Assembly: GCA_030248225.1 (NCBI GenBank)
Contig: JASANE010001789.1
Coordinates: 1-32,787 of the forward strand
Origin: Trileptium ribeirensis
Taxonomy: Eukaryota > Nematoda > Enoplea > Enoplida > Thoracostomopsidae
Reading direction: 5' to 3'
Length of the DNA: 32,787 nt
Below the pieces are notes generated by a model. That model searched no databases. It had not been told where the DNA came from and worked only from the letters and a program-made list of their open reading frames with translations. This document shows, piece after piece, positions 20,661 through 32,787 of this stretch. Position 1 is the stretch's first letter, and each line of letters opens with the position of its first letter. Position numbers and translations under genes: made by a program.

Positions 20661-21650
20661 TTTTATTAATGTGTTTCGGCTGCGCTGAAAAGAAGGCCTG
20701 CAAAAAACGCGGCTGTACTTTGTTTCAACCGGAAGGTAACTTTTATTGATGTGTTTCGGCAGTGTTGAAAAGAAGGAGTGCAAAAATAGAACGAGATTGT
20801 AGTTTGTTTAAGCCCGAGGGTAGTTTTTATTGATGTTTTCGGCAGCCCTGAAAAGAAGTGGTGCAAAAATAAAACGCGATTGTACTTTGTTCCAACCGGA
20901 GGGCAAATTTTATTGATGTGTCTCGTCAGCGCAGAAAAGAAGGCGTGCAAAAATAAAACGCGACTGTACTTTGGTTCAACCGGAGGGTAACATTTATTGA
21001 TTTGTTTCGACTGCCGTTAAAATAAGTGGGGCAAAAATAAAACTAGACTATACTTTGTTTTAACCGGAGGGCAAGTTTTATTGATGTGTTTCGGCAGTAC
21101 TGAAAGGAAGGCGTTCAAAAATAAAACGCGACTGTACTCTGTTTCAACCGGAGGGTAACATTTATTGATGTGTTTCGGCAGCCCTGAAAAGAAGTGGTGC
21201 AAAAATACAACGCGACTGTACTTTGTTTTAACCGAGGGCAAGTGTTATAGATGTGTTTCCGCAGCGCTGAACAGAAGGGGTGCAAAATTAAAAAGCGACT
21301 ATGCTTCGTTTCAACGGGACGGTAACTTTTATTGATGTGTTTCGGCAGCCCTGAAAAGAAGTGCAAAAATACAACGCGACTGTACTTTGTTTTAACCGAG
21401 GGCAAGTGTTATAGATGTGTTTCCGCAGCGCTGAACAGAAGGGGTGCAAAATTAAAAAGCGACTATGCTTCGTTTCAACGGGACGGTAACTTTTATTGAT
21501 GTGTTTCGGCAACGCTAAAAAGAAGGGGTGCAAAAATAAAACGCTATCGTACTTTGTTTCAATCGGAGGATAACTTTTATTGATGTATCTCGGCAGGACT
21601 GAAAAGAAGGGGTGCAAGAATAAAACTAGACTGTGTTTTGTTTCAACCGG
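20661..21650. repeat. ~83-bp minisatellite, about 12 copies, with a duplicated dimer
   Basis: The unit reads TTTTATTGATGTGTTTCGGC, then AGCGCTGAAAAGAAG, GTGCAAAAATAAAACGCGAC and TGTACTTTGTTTCAACCGG. Starts are seen at 20661, 20741, 20824 and onward. From 21197 a block of about 150 bases recurs identically at 21361, a shift of 164 bases or two units, showing a late dimer duplication. Open frames on the minus strand here arise from the repeat. Confidence 0.92.
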
Positions 21651-21659
21651 ATAGACTGA

Positions 21660-23635
21660 TCTGTTTATTACAGAATAGCGAAAACTTAACCAGCACTGTA
21701 GCTATTTCCCATAAGCTATTCAATTCACATCTAAATATATAGATGATATAAATGGTTTCATTATACAAGCTAATGATGATGCCTACCGCTCTAACAATTT
21801 GTTAGCCTTAACAATATTTGCTAAATTCTGATGTCAACAAATCACTACAAGGTTATCGTCAACCTAAATACATTCACAGACATTGTGTAATCATAAACCT
21901 GTGTCTTCATATTGTTTCTAAGGCGATCAGCCCTATTGCATGATATGGAAATTTTTTATACCCTTTAACTCATGTCGGAACATCAAATCTCCATGAGTGA
22001 CGGCTATATGGACATATGACTATTATCGGTAACCTCAATACTAAATCGGAAAATTTAAATAAAACTATGTCTTTGCACCTTTTTTCTAAGCCCATCAGCC
22101 GCTGTTACTCAATAAATCGAATATTTATGAACCTTTTAGTTTCGAACTGCGGAAACTCTACTCTGGAATTTGGCGATTTGCGCACATGATAGTAGAATTC
22201 GTACTGATTTACTAAAAACTCGGATAATTACATAAATACAGAATTTTCTTGAAAATGGGGTTCCTATTGTTAAGCAATGTCCAGCTTATCACTTAGCGTA
22301 TATATTTGGGTTGACAGATCGAACCGTTGTTTAATCCAGCAAGTGAACCCATTAGTTTACACAGTAACTCCTACCAATACAAATGCAGATCTCACTAAAC
22401 ACAATTTTAACAATTGAGTAAAATGCATTTACTGTAGCTCTTACCATTAATTCCAAATATATCGATCTCGGATACTCTCGCGTCGAATACTTGAAGCATG
22501 GCAGGCTCACATACATTAATATAATAACAACACTAAAACTGATTAGCGGTAGAACGTCGAATTTAATTTATATTAAAATATATAAACACAAAGTGTCGGC
22601 AAATGCTGAAACCCCGACTAGCGCATCGCTTACAATATTACTCAAATGTTAAAAGAATACAACTTAAATCATGCTGGCTTTGCAGAACTTTATAACAAAT
22701 ATTGCAAGATGTCTACTTTTTGATACAGGGCTTCGTTTAGCAGTCACAAAGCTTATTTCAACACTAATAGTTTTAATTCATATGAATAACGCGTATTTTT
22801 TATATAATATGCAATGTACGAGCCCTAGGCTTTGTTGGAATATATACAGTCGGATATGGGCCCAAAAATGAACAGTTACTAAATCTCGCACTTTCACTCA
22901 TTCCTTTAGCTAACTCTAATGAGATCTAATGCAGCAAAAACGGTGATATCCACGAAATCATTGCCGCGACGCAGGGACAGTATTAAATTTAATTTTGCTC
23001 ATGAACAACAACCGACAGTCCCCTGCTGGATACAATATAGACCTGCCCATTGTACTGCAAGATAAGCTTGCAGGTCAGTCAGTGCCAAGAAATTTTCGAG
23101 TGGGCTTACTTTCGATAATTAAGCTAAATTACAAACTTTCCAAAACTTAGCTTAAAGTCGAACTACTAATGGCTCTGCAACATAAGCATTACATGTTTCA
23201 GGGTTTTACTCTGACGATATATATAACGGAATGGAAAATTGTAGCAAAAAATAACCAAAATTATCAGTTAATTTTAGTCAGACAGTCTAACATTTAATAT
23301 TAGTTTTAGTAATGGGGTAAACGATGCGTATTTAAATGAAAAAGAAACCAAATTCTCTGAAACTCTGAGCTAGATCCATCACACGATGGCCCGACAGCAA
23401 TGGCTGATATGTAGTCACACTAGACAATATCTGCAGCTCTCGTATGATATTCAGATGCTTCGTTGCTACGGCTCAGTAGTAATTTATATGAAATCCAGTA
23501 AAATATAAATTCACACTCAAAAAACCCATTCACATTTTCCAAAACTTCAATAAAATTAGTTAAGCAATGTATAAATGTTGCGACCAATATTATTGATGAG
23601 GCGTGTCATATCATGTCATATAACCATAGGGGTCC
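21660..23635. other. No gene recognised
   Basis: AT-rich sequence without supported exons or repeats. A short inverted pair GACCTGC / GCAGGTC occurs at about 23030-23066. Confidence 0.5.
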
Positions 23636-23935
23636 ACACCGCTTAACGCTTAAGGGGAATTATCGCTTAACGGTCAAATCCCCTCAATCTAAATCTATAC
23701 CCCCAAAAACTGTCTCCTTCCTCCCTGCCGAAGACGCGCGGAAATGTCAAAAAAATCATTTGGCACAAATTTGCAAAACCTTATGACACTTCTAGCAAAA
23801 TTAGGTAAAATTAGTAAAGAATGAAAAAATTTTCGCGAACTGTTCAAAAATTATGAGCCTCAGAAAATTTCAACAGATGTCACCCCCTCCCCCGCACAGA
23901 CCTCGACTGCCCCGACGGTCCCTCGACTCTTTTGC
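23636..23935. repeat. Possible second copy of the GC-flanked AAAATT-core element
   Basis: A C-rich left part (CCCCTCAATC, CCTTCCTCCCTGCCG), a core with CAAAATTAGGTAAAATTAG and a C-rich right part (CACCCCCTCCCCCGCACAG) repeat the layout seen at 15740-16160 and 31590-31830. The similarity is in arrangement and short words, and I could not align it base by base. Confidence 0.3.
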
Positions 23936-26900
23936 GTAAAACGTTAGAATATGCCACAGGATCAATTAGTAGAAAGAAAACCTTAGCTACCCGTAATTTT
24001 AGCAGCTTTAAACATAAGAACTCGGTCTACAGCAGCATTTTAAACATCCAATTAAATCAATGCCACTTGTATATCATCAAATATTTGCATCAACTATGTA
24101 ATTTTGTTTAAATGATATAAGGACCAACTACGAACGGTACCTGGTAATACCGCACTGTATGATAAGCTATCCAATTTATAAGATGAAACAGATGCTAAGC
24201 GATTTATGCTAGCTACTTATTTAGAAAAAATCACATGAAAATTGTTTTTCTTAGAAGTATTCATGATCTTATTAAAACAATAGACTTGAACATATTAACC
24301 CTTTTGTTACCTTACCTAAATCAATGTTTAATTTCGTACAATAATGAACAAACTTTTGCTGCAGCAGCAGACTGAACCTGCTGGACCATCTGGCCCCAGC
24401 CTCGTGCGCTCGCAACTACGCTGTTTAGGAGTCTAGCAAAGTGTATCTTATGAATCTAGCAAAGAGAGCGAATAACAACACACGTGTAAACGCACACCAC
24501 ACAACAAACTCGATTGGTATAATGGGTCGCAAACTACGTTGTGATTATGTGTCACTTTATGCAGTAAAGAGCTACTGAGTCTATTAAAAAATGTGTGTAA
24601 ACTTGAGATCTAACTCATAATTTCATGTACCATTCGAATCACATGAACAAGCAGATTCCAATTAATTCACTGAATTAATCCACTATTAAATTATAATATA
24701 CCTCCCTTATATGAAATTATATATTAAGTTTTCCCAAAATTTTCTGTACCAAAAAGGAACCACTGGTACCCCAAAATTGAATTTTTTATCACAAATATTG
24801 TTCCAGTGGATATCTCCTGAAATGATTCGACAAGCTGCGTCGAAAGGTATCAAAATTACCACTGTATCGTCAATATTAAACATCTTCTGGCTTGAGGGGT
24901 GTATAACCAAAAAAAAGTCAAAACAATGGCATGTGCAGTAATATTGCGTTAGTTTTCTTTAATAAATAGAACCCTTGAAAATTTAATATAACTGTGCCGT
25001 CGGGTTTGCGTGAAAACAAATTGTTTAAGCTTAAAATTTAAATTTAGCAACATTTTGCTTAACAATGCATTCAGATTTTGCTAAACTCTTGTCCCAAATT
25101 CCACAGCGTTTACAAATAATATTATTCTAGTTTACAATGCTTTTGCCACGTTCGAGTTTCAGCTATGAGGTTTGCTAGTTTTAGATATAGAAGCTTATAC
25201 GAGTGTAGGACTTGCACGAGTCATGTGGTCACATCTTGTCTCAAGAGATATGGCGCCTTTTTATAGGTTGTAGAAAATTTTTAGTGTCATATTTTTGAAA
25301 TAAAACAGAAGAAATTAAATTTTTAAGAATTTTACACTCATTTGAGCTAAAATCATGACAATTTTATAAAAATCGTCCATATTCAAATTCGTATTCTAAA
25401 AAGAAGCAGCATCATCAATACTCAAATATTTATAGTATTCGGCAAAGACAAAGCAATTCGCAATTTCGAATCACCGTAAGCCAAATTACAGCAAGTATTT
25501 GTTATCATATTATTTTCATTACAATTGTATTATGCAACTCCAAACGCTATCTCGGTATGTTACGTGGGTTCTTATTTATTGTTGCGCTTTGCAAAGATTC
25601 TCAGATGTCCACGTACATTTAGCGACATCTTAAAAGTGACCTGTGCGCTAAACGTTGAAACTCAGATAACCCAGTCTAAAATTCTCAACAGTTGTAATAA
25701 CTTACTGCTTGCTTCAACTTAAGCTTCAACTTTTTAATTGAAAAAAATTTAAACTAGAAAATTTGAACACCTGTTATTTATTTTAAAGAAGAACCACTTT
25801 AACCTTTATGACAAGGATTTACAAACAAACTCGCGTTTTACAGTTTAATTGGATAAGTCAATGCATAACACCACCATTTAAGTGAAAAAACTAATTTTAA
25901 TACTATACAGTAAAAATAACATTATTCAACTAGTAAGTTCGCAAACGCATACAGATGTATTGCTTCGTAATGTAGTGTAACTCAATAATTTGTCCTTTCT
26001 TCGGCACCGTCTAAGGCAAATTTATAGAGTTTCGAATTCAAAAACATCTAGCTCAGGAATAAATGTACGATTTGGGTACAGCTCATGGAGAGAGTTTAAG
26101 TTTTACCTTAAGCAAAGACCGTCGAGAAAGGTGTTTGCTTTGTTGTGAGTTTATACTGATCTTAAGAATTCTAGGTTTTTTGCACCATAGCAAGATGTTT
26201 CCCTTTAAAAGCTCTACTAACAGTCTTGTGAATCAACTACATGTTTGTTTGTCATAAATCTTTGAAACAGACGGACAACATCAAGATCAGACTAAAAGGA
26301 TAGAACCAAGGGCCAGTCTTCTGTAACACAACCATCCAACGGTTTGGCTTAGGATTGGCGATGAGCACATAGTGTTGGATGTTTTTTAACTGGTTAATTC
26401 TCGCTCTTGAGGCATAAATTACAACGAATTTCATGCAAAGAACGTCGTACTAGAATATACTCCGAATATAGCATTGTTTAGGCTGGCCGTGCTTTTGAAG
26501 AAATGTTTGTGTGAAACTTCCGGTCCTTCAAATTAGTTTCATATTTGTTGCACATCCATTATTCATTTGAATTTATGTTATATTATATATACGATCAAAT
26601 AGTATTACTAACACATCCCTACTTTGACACACCGTAATGCTAAAAAAATGGAAAGCAAGTTTAGTGGCTGTGCATGAAGAAAAATGAGATAACTTGAACA
26701 CAGAGCGGTGGAAAAAAATTGTGAAAATTTCTTTATTTTGACCGTGTCAGTTTTATAACACATCTTCCGTTAAATATCATTTTGACAATTTTTGTTCTAT
26801 GGCAAACGTGATGACGATATGCAATTTAGTTAAACGTTAAGTGCTCTGGCCCATCTTCATATTGTAAATAACAGACAACGGAGTTTAAGCGTTCTATGCC

Positions 26901-28776
26901 AAATACATCCATGCGGTAACGGTATTTCGCAAACCATATCACGTTACAGATTCGAGATTTACAGCTTTGCTGTACGTCAATACTTATGGACCACTCCTTG
27001 GACCCTCTGGGCTGGATGTGGTTCTCCCACTACGGCGCACCAGAAATTTCTATTTTTCAAGTTTCGGCACGTTATCACGTCGTTGAGGCTTAAAACGAGA
27101 GTGTTTGTGGTTAAAAATTATTCTTAATACTATAATTCTTTATCATTAGTACAAATCGACATTATACCTTTTCAGTGGTTTCAAGAGTTTTGCGGTCGAC
27201 GAACCCGATTTCCAGAAAATAGCCAACCTTCAGTTATTTGGTTACTTATTGTTTTCAAGACCATTCAGAATGGGCTGAACAGGTTTTTAGTACGCTAGAT
27301 AAGATGGTGTAGTCATCCAGGTTCTAACATGGCTGTACCATATCTTTTCAGTCGTTTTGAATTAAAGGGTTTTAAGTACAACCATACACAACCGCATTTT
27401 TATTTACCAAACAACTTAGTACGTCCTGATTTATTTAGATATGTGTCGCTTTCGGAAACTTTTAAGCTATTATAGGTTTTACCATATGCATAATACGATG
27501 GTAGTCTTCATTAATTTCTATCAGAAACACACTATAAAGATTGAAGTGTTCTAGAGGTATGAGGGTGGTATATAGAAATAGACACAAAGCCTTTTACAGG
27601 TGATTACACATAATAACAACTATAGGTAAACTACGCTCGCTTCGCTTCGCTCTCTTGCAAGATACTGTTTGTTTATTTTTTATTAGGTCCAGACAAATGT
27701 TACTATGAGAATTAGTTTTAGCGACTATAATTGGAACTCTGCAATTCTACTTGAGTACTTCGTTCTTTAGAATTTCATACCATGTAAAATTCGATGACTG
27801 CATAAGGCTTGTATTTCCTTTAAAAGATCAAAATTCAGTGTGTATTTAACAACCAACAACCATTTTTTGTGCAGTGGCGTGAACAGGGTTTACATTTGAT
27901 TGTGCTAAACTCAGGATTTACATTTGAAGATCGCTAAATTCGGAATTGGCATGACAATTTACTAACACTCACCAGACTTGAACTTTGAAACGGCTTGGTG
28001 TAAGTGTGTCTCTGGGCCCTTCCCCCCTGGGTACACCATGTTTTCATGACACCCAAAGCCTTAAAAGTACAAATTCAGTCACTATATCTGCTTCAGCAGA
28101 TGTACATACAGTGTGTTGCTAAAGACAAATTGAGGAAAATTATTGTTAGCTTAACTTATACGCGACGGAAAACATATCCTATAGATAATAATATATAATC
28201 GAGATACCACTTTTTTACTGTTAAATAAAATTAGGCATACTTACTTATTAGAAATACTTATTTAATTAAATAAAATTTTGTACTAAAACTTGAGGTAATG
28301 CAAAACTACAAAAAGGTGGAAATTGCAAACGACTGCCAAAATAGAGGCAATCTGTTAAATGTCAAAAATAAAACATCTTTCCAAATTTCGTCTGTTTTAA
28401 AATAATTTTAGTTTGCTTAGTTTCTAAATAATCTAATTCTTGTATTTGAATTACATGAAGATATGTGGTCTTCGAAAATTTCGCAATTAAACTAGAAAAC
28501 CCACTCAAACGGTGTAAACGAGTACCAAATTTGAACCTAACATCGCAGTTGTTGAAAATAATCGTATTTCTAAATCATAGCAGTTGCTTCGAAACAATTT
28601 GAGTTGACGTATGAGCAGCAAAAATATGACGTAGGTCAATTTGACGTTGATATTGACAGTATTGACGTTTATATCAATAATAATTGTACCAGTGAGTAAC
28701 AAATAAACACACCAATTACTAAAATTTACAAATTACCAAGCGATAAACAACGAGTAACAATACACAAATGGGCTAA
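23936..28776. other. Long stretch without a recognised gene
   Basis: AT-rich. A short GC-richer spot at 24358-24430 contains CTGCAGCAGCAG and 30-codon open frames, without complete exon borders. An 8-bp inverted pair CATCCAAC (26333-26340) / GTTGGATG (26374-26381) is present. No supportable gene. Confidence 0.5.
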
Positions 28777-29170
28777 AGAAAGCTTTGTACTGTAGTAAAT
28801 GTGTCAAAATACTCAAAACTCACATTGTCGGCGGCGTCCAAAGTCTACGACGCCCCCGTTCGTCTCTTGAATAAACAGTTGTCGGGATTGAATGTTATTT
28901 GTGCGAAAACTTGTGTCGGCACAAGTTGACAAAACGGCATTTGTACACACGTGACCTCTGAAATTTGTTTATTACAGTCCGGATTATAATCGCCCATCAG
29001 CTCATCTCGTACGCAGTCATTCGGCTGCAATTAACGGACAATATTCTTCTAGACTTTACGTTGCGGCAATGGCATTGACGCTGTTTGATCGTCAATTATG
29101 TCAACCAATTGATGTTTTGCGTCTGAAAAACACTAAACAAATAGCAAATATGAAAGACGCCCGGTGTGAA
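28777..29170. other. GC-richer block with splice-like signals and open frames on both strands
   Basis: On the minus strand, acceptor aatttcag and donor gtgagt bound 28957-28824 (134 bases). One frame there is open for 44 codons (GHVCTNAVLSTCADTS at its start, ending GGVVDFGRRRQ) and exits in phase 1, which is what the exon at 15165 needs. On the plus strand, 28777-28926 and 28955-29170 are open for 50 and 72 codons (KVYDAPVRLLNKQLSGLN; later RPSAHLVRSHSAAINGQYSS) in different frames, as in a broken gene. A 7-bp hairpin with a TCGG loop (ACTTGTG / CACAAGT, about 28910-28927) lies inside. I do not recognise either product. Confidence 0.3.
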
Positions 29171-29279
29171 TAAAGAAACATTTGGTATAGAATTTTTGGC
29201 TGATTGCTAGGAAGATAAAATATGTACGAGTATTTTGAAAAAATTTTATAGAATTTTCAAAAGTTAAAGAATATGTGAG

Positions 29280-29510
29280 GCAGGATGTGAGTGTTCGAGG
29301 CACCACGGGCCTCACATTCGCAACAGCCTCACAGTGTGCACTTGGCGTTTGCAAAAGGCTGGGCCCACTTCTCTGAGCCAGTTGCATTTTTAGTGTATGG
29401 TTTATTACCGGTCATTGGATGTTGCAGCTCGAAGCGTTTTACATCCGGAGTTCAGTCCATCATCGCGAGCCCAACCATTAAGGAATAGCCCGACTGCAAC
29501 ATCCTCTGCC
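29280..29510. other. GC-richer segment containing an inverted repeat
   Basis: GGATGTTGCAG at 29417-29427 pairs with CTGCAACATCC at 29494-29504 around a 66-base loop. The plus strand is open for 65 codons from 29291, with no known similarity. It may be a small repeat element or part of the same block to the left. Confidence 0.35.
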
Positions 29511-29967
29511 AGACTTATGCAAATATAACATAACATATAGCGCAAATTTAAATAAACATGACTTACGAGACCAGTCAATAAAAAAGAATTAAATTAGAAA
29601 AAGGGGGTAAACCCACTTATATTTCTGATCACATATTACGATAAAATTTTAAAAATCTTGTTAAATCAACTTTAGACACTTATATATTCTTATCTCTAGC
29701 TAAACGTTAATTTCATCGTATGAACATTTCGCTCTGGTGCTATCAAGCTGACCGGAACCAATCGTTATTAATATATAGATAAACCTCAAATAAATAGAAA
29801 GTGCGTAACCAACAAGCGGTTTTTTCAGATGTCCGAAAACAAATATCGCCGCACTCATTTTCAACAGTCTCAAATGCGTCAATCCTTTGCTGCGAGTGTT
29901 CCGCTTGAAGGTGCAGACTAATGTTTCTCATTCGACCATTTAGCTTTTAGAAACCACTAAGGCTTCA

Positions 29968-30175
29968 TATAGTTTGTGTGGCGAACCCACTCATAAAATA
30001 ATGAACACCAAAAATCTTGGGGTAGAAATTTCGGACGATTTGAAATTTGGCTTTCCCTGCAGAGAGATATCAAGCAAAGTTCTCAAGCCAGTTAATATGT
30101 TATTCACTATTTCTCAAAGTCTGACATTGATACTTTTACCTTGCATATGTCAATTATGTTAGACCAATTATTTGT
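29968..30175 (+). mobile_element. LINE reverse-transcriptase fragment (thumb region), dead
   Basis: The frame from 29974 reads KNLGVEISDDLKF, which matches the LGV.IS.DLKW segment after the palm of CR1/Jockey-type LINE reverse transcriptases. A frame change later gives YVNYVRPII, like the YVRPILEY segment that follows. It ends at a TAG near 30177. It comes before, not after, the palm motifs of the next fragment, so it is a separate insertion. Confidence 0.65.
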
Positions 30176-30178
30176 TAG

Positions 30179-31204
30179 ACCATGAACTGGTTTATATCAT
30201 ACCTGACTAACCGCCATCAATGCGTCCAGATCGGGGAAGCATTTTCCAAATCGACTGTTCTAGCTAGCGGTGTTCCCCAGGGCAGTGTTGTCGGACCGAT
30301 TTTGTTTAACTTTTCGATCGCGCCGCTTCTGGACATTATCAATAATGCTGGGTTTCAAGTACATCAGCTACGCCTATGATATGCAAATATACAAAAGCTT
30401 TGATCCAGCTGACGTTGGCGATGTTGTCATCTCATTGCAAGCACTGTTGATACATACAAAACAGTAGTTGCACAGTAATAACTTAAAAATTAATGAGCCA
30501 AAGACTCGGCTCATCTACCCTAGCCGCAGTCATTTCTACGGTCCGTCAATTCAACTATCTGACGCAGTAATTAATCCTTCATCTAATGTAAAAATTCTTG
30601 GTGTCACACTTGGTAGTAGCCTAAAATTTGACGATCATATTCGAGATGTATCCGGCTCCTGTATTTGGCAACTACGTGAAATAGGCAGGATACCAAATCG
30701 ACTCGACACAGCGACTTCAAAGAGCATAATTCGAGCATTCATCATGTCATGGATCGATTACTTTAACGCGCTGCTTCACAGCGTGCCTGCTACACCTCTA
30801 CAGCCGCTTCGCCGCTTCCTGCATGGCGCTGTCAAAATTGTAACCGGCACAAGTCGACGCGATCATATCTCTCCGTCCTAAGCCAACTGCATTGGCTGCC
30901 CCTAGACCAACGAATCAAATGCAAGATACTTCTGATCGTCCGCAGCGCAATAGCAGACAACGCTCCTACATACCTGACCAAGATTCTCCGATTTTCATCA
31001 ACATCAAGATTGGCTGATGAACGAATATTGCGAATTGACATACATCAAAACCAAACATTTGCGTTTGTTGGCCCATCCGCATGGAACAATGTGCTATCTG
31101 AAGTTTGTAGTCGATCCCTGCGTGCTGCCGAATATAATAGCTCTAAGTTGAAAACTTTCTTATTTCCTAGAAACTCACTATTATACTCGTTATTATTTTT
31201 ATGA
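30179..31204 (+). mobile_element. LINE (CR1/L2-like) ORF2 fragment, reverse transcriptase palm to C-terminus, dead
   Basis: Plus-strand motifs appear in LINE order: GVPQGSVVGPILFN (from 30269), the catalytic box as YAYD (30369-30380), then NNLKINEPKT, ILGVTLGSSLKFDDHI, VTGTSRRDHIS, LHWLPLDQRIKCKIL and FAFVGPSAWNNV. It is inactive: one catalytic Asp of YADD is Tyr, there is an in-frame TAG (30465-30467) where Trp or similar is expected, and the frame changes near 30345 and near 30880. The 5' part with endonuclease is absent. The 3' end follows soon after the stop at about 31202. Confidence 0.88.
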
Positions 31205-32787
31205 TTTCTTTGGCGCTTTTGCAACGCCTTGTGCGAAAAGCCTGTTTTTGGTCCAGTGTTTTCGCGACTGATATTGATTTTGTGAAAAAGGTACAAATTT
31301 TACGTTATCCGCAAAGTCTACGGTTATGCTGGACCAGAACCCGGAAACTACTTCAGCTGTCTGGATCGTCAGAATTTCGAGCTAGGAATACTTCGTTTGG
31401 ATTTGTCGATAGTGTATAAATTTTTGTTCTATGAAATGGAGATGTTTACTCGGTAGATGTTTCTTATTGCTAATAATAATTCCACGCGTGGATATTCACT
31501 AAACATTGCAAGCCAAAATTAAAACTCGTAACTCGTTCATAGTACGTCCTATCTATGGTGGATCCAAGAAACTGTTTCTTACGAGTATGCAATTATCCCC
31601 CTAAAGCCACAGCATCTCCCACCGGGGCGAACGCTGAAGGCAAAAATATTAGAGAAAAATGACAAAAGTTTGGAAAATTTTTGAAAAATTGGCGAAAATC
31701 ATAGTAAAAATTGCAGAAAATTGGCAAAAATACGGAAAAAATTTTAGTGAAATCTAACCGATAGGTGACGTGTTCCTGGACCGACCCCAATTAGATCCGC
31801 ATATGCCTCCTGTCAGTGTGCAGAATACTCTTCCTGACGTCGTAAATGCTAAATCGGTGCGAGCATCCCGTAACTTCAAGGTGTTTTACATACAAAATTG
31901 CGTAGATTTAACAGCTCATCTTAAATATGACAGAAACCTTTAAGCAGATGTAAAGGTTAGGGTTTACTACGCTTTTTATGCGTTCATTTTTACTGGAAAC
32001 ATAATTACACTATTACAATTATAATATCTATAATTTCTATCCCTATTATATAAATGATGATGAATCCAGTGAACTTGTTTGGATATTTGTATCATAAAAA
32101 GTTTAATTTTTATTAAAAATTTGTTATTAAAGTGGCAATTTGCAGAAGATGGTTACAAATACAACAGATTTACGTACATTTGATCTTGCAGACCATTTGC
32201 TTATGTCAGAGGTGAAACCAAATTTATTTGTTAAGTATAAATTTTCAAGCGTTTCCCCAATTTTGTTCTGATAGCATATGAGCGGTAATTGGCATATTAT
32301 TGTTAACAATATGAGATGCTTTCTGTTTGTACATAATCTTAACATTGTTAACGGCGAATCCGTATATCACAATTGTGATTATATTGCATAATAACATGTA
32401 GGGGTTTTACAGCGCTGACTCCAGATTAGCCGTGAATGCGTATCTTTATGAGTATATTTAAACACCTATTTGGGTTCTGAATTCCGTTTTCGGAAATTCG
32501 TTTAACTTTTGCAATTTCAAATGCTATTTTTAAGCTAATACGGTTATAAATTTTGTAAGTCACCTGAGTGTTTTATTTTTATTTTGGTGCGAGTAACCCA
32601 CAGCGTAAAGCTTACTATGTTATTGTTGGAACATTGGAGATAAGCAATGTTGCGACCCATTTAAGTCACTACGAACAATCTGAGCGCGTATTAAGAAACG
32701 AATTTATTGTAAAACTTGTTGGTTGTAATTGACAAACTAGTTAAAAACTAATTTCCGAGATGTGCGGTATTGCAGCAAAGAGTTGCT
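31205..32787. other. Right-hand end of the window, no gene recognised
   Basis: AT-rich. It includes a third possible GC-flanked AAAATTGG-core segment at 31590-31830 (GAAAATTGGCAAAAATACGG in the core). No exon is supported. Confidence 0.45.

Noticed and set aside
20541..21617. Several overlapping minus-strand open frames of 74-109 codons
   Set aside because: They follow the 83-bp minisatellite and show the same repeated peptide in different frames; no splice or start context.
24358..24430. Short GC-rich spot with CAGCAGCAG as a possible first GATA exon
   Set aside because: The frames either stop quickly or end in the wrong phase for the exon at 15165; no good donor.
31045..31296. 83-codon minus-strand open frame
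   Set aside because: Antisense to the LINE C-terminal coding region.

Overview
The window looks like a piece of an animal nuclear genome. It is AT-rich, its coding sequence is broken into short exons with GT/GC...AG splice signals, introns run from 0.4 to nearly 5 kb, and repeats of many kinds fill the space between. There are no operons, ribosome binding sites, CRISPR arrays, tRNA or rRNA genes that I can see. The phylum is not decided by the sequence. An invertebrate is likely, and a tunicate is one possibility, but nothing here proves that.

The one gene I can build with confidence is on the minus strand. Six exons (15165-14750, 11197-10845, 8875-8762, 8109-7927, 7478-7333, 2470-2190) join with matching codon phase at all five junctions and give about 497 codons without a stop. 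The last exon carries a diverged GATA-type zinc finger (Cys-x2-Cys-x22-Cys-x2-Cys, with CGATS and GTGHFLCN as in the N-terminal finger of GATA factors). The product is therefore probably a GATA transcription factor whose N-terminal finger has changed. The second (C-terminal) finger and the 3' end would lie left of position 1, and the 5' end lies somewhere right of 15165.

The introns carry most of the repeats. The 4.9-kb intron 2471-7332 is largely a 137-bp satellite (about 3350-7035), split by a 494-bp MITE-like insertion (3464-3957). Just past the finger exon's donor sits a 702-bp foldback element (1457-2158) with 8-bp target-site duplications. The intron 11198-14749 holds a 662-bp element with terminal inverted repeats (11426-12087) and a diverged ~180-bp repeat (about 13410-14040). 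That intron appears to begin with a rare GC donor.

Right of 15165 I see no firm gene. There is a 21-bp minisatellite (16651-16861), a near-perfect 183-bp tandem duplication (16902-17254), a second copy of the foldback arm (19368-19485), an ~83-bp minisatellite (20661-21650), and two abutting dead LINE fragments on the plus strand (about 29970-31204). A GC-richer block at 28777-29510 has splice-like signals and open frames on both strands. One reading of it could be an upstream exon of the GATA gene, but this is weak. Nothing in the window looks like a new multi-gene system. The most interesting items are the altered GATA finger and the mobile elements packed around its splice sites.
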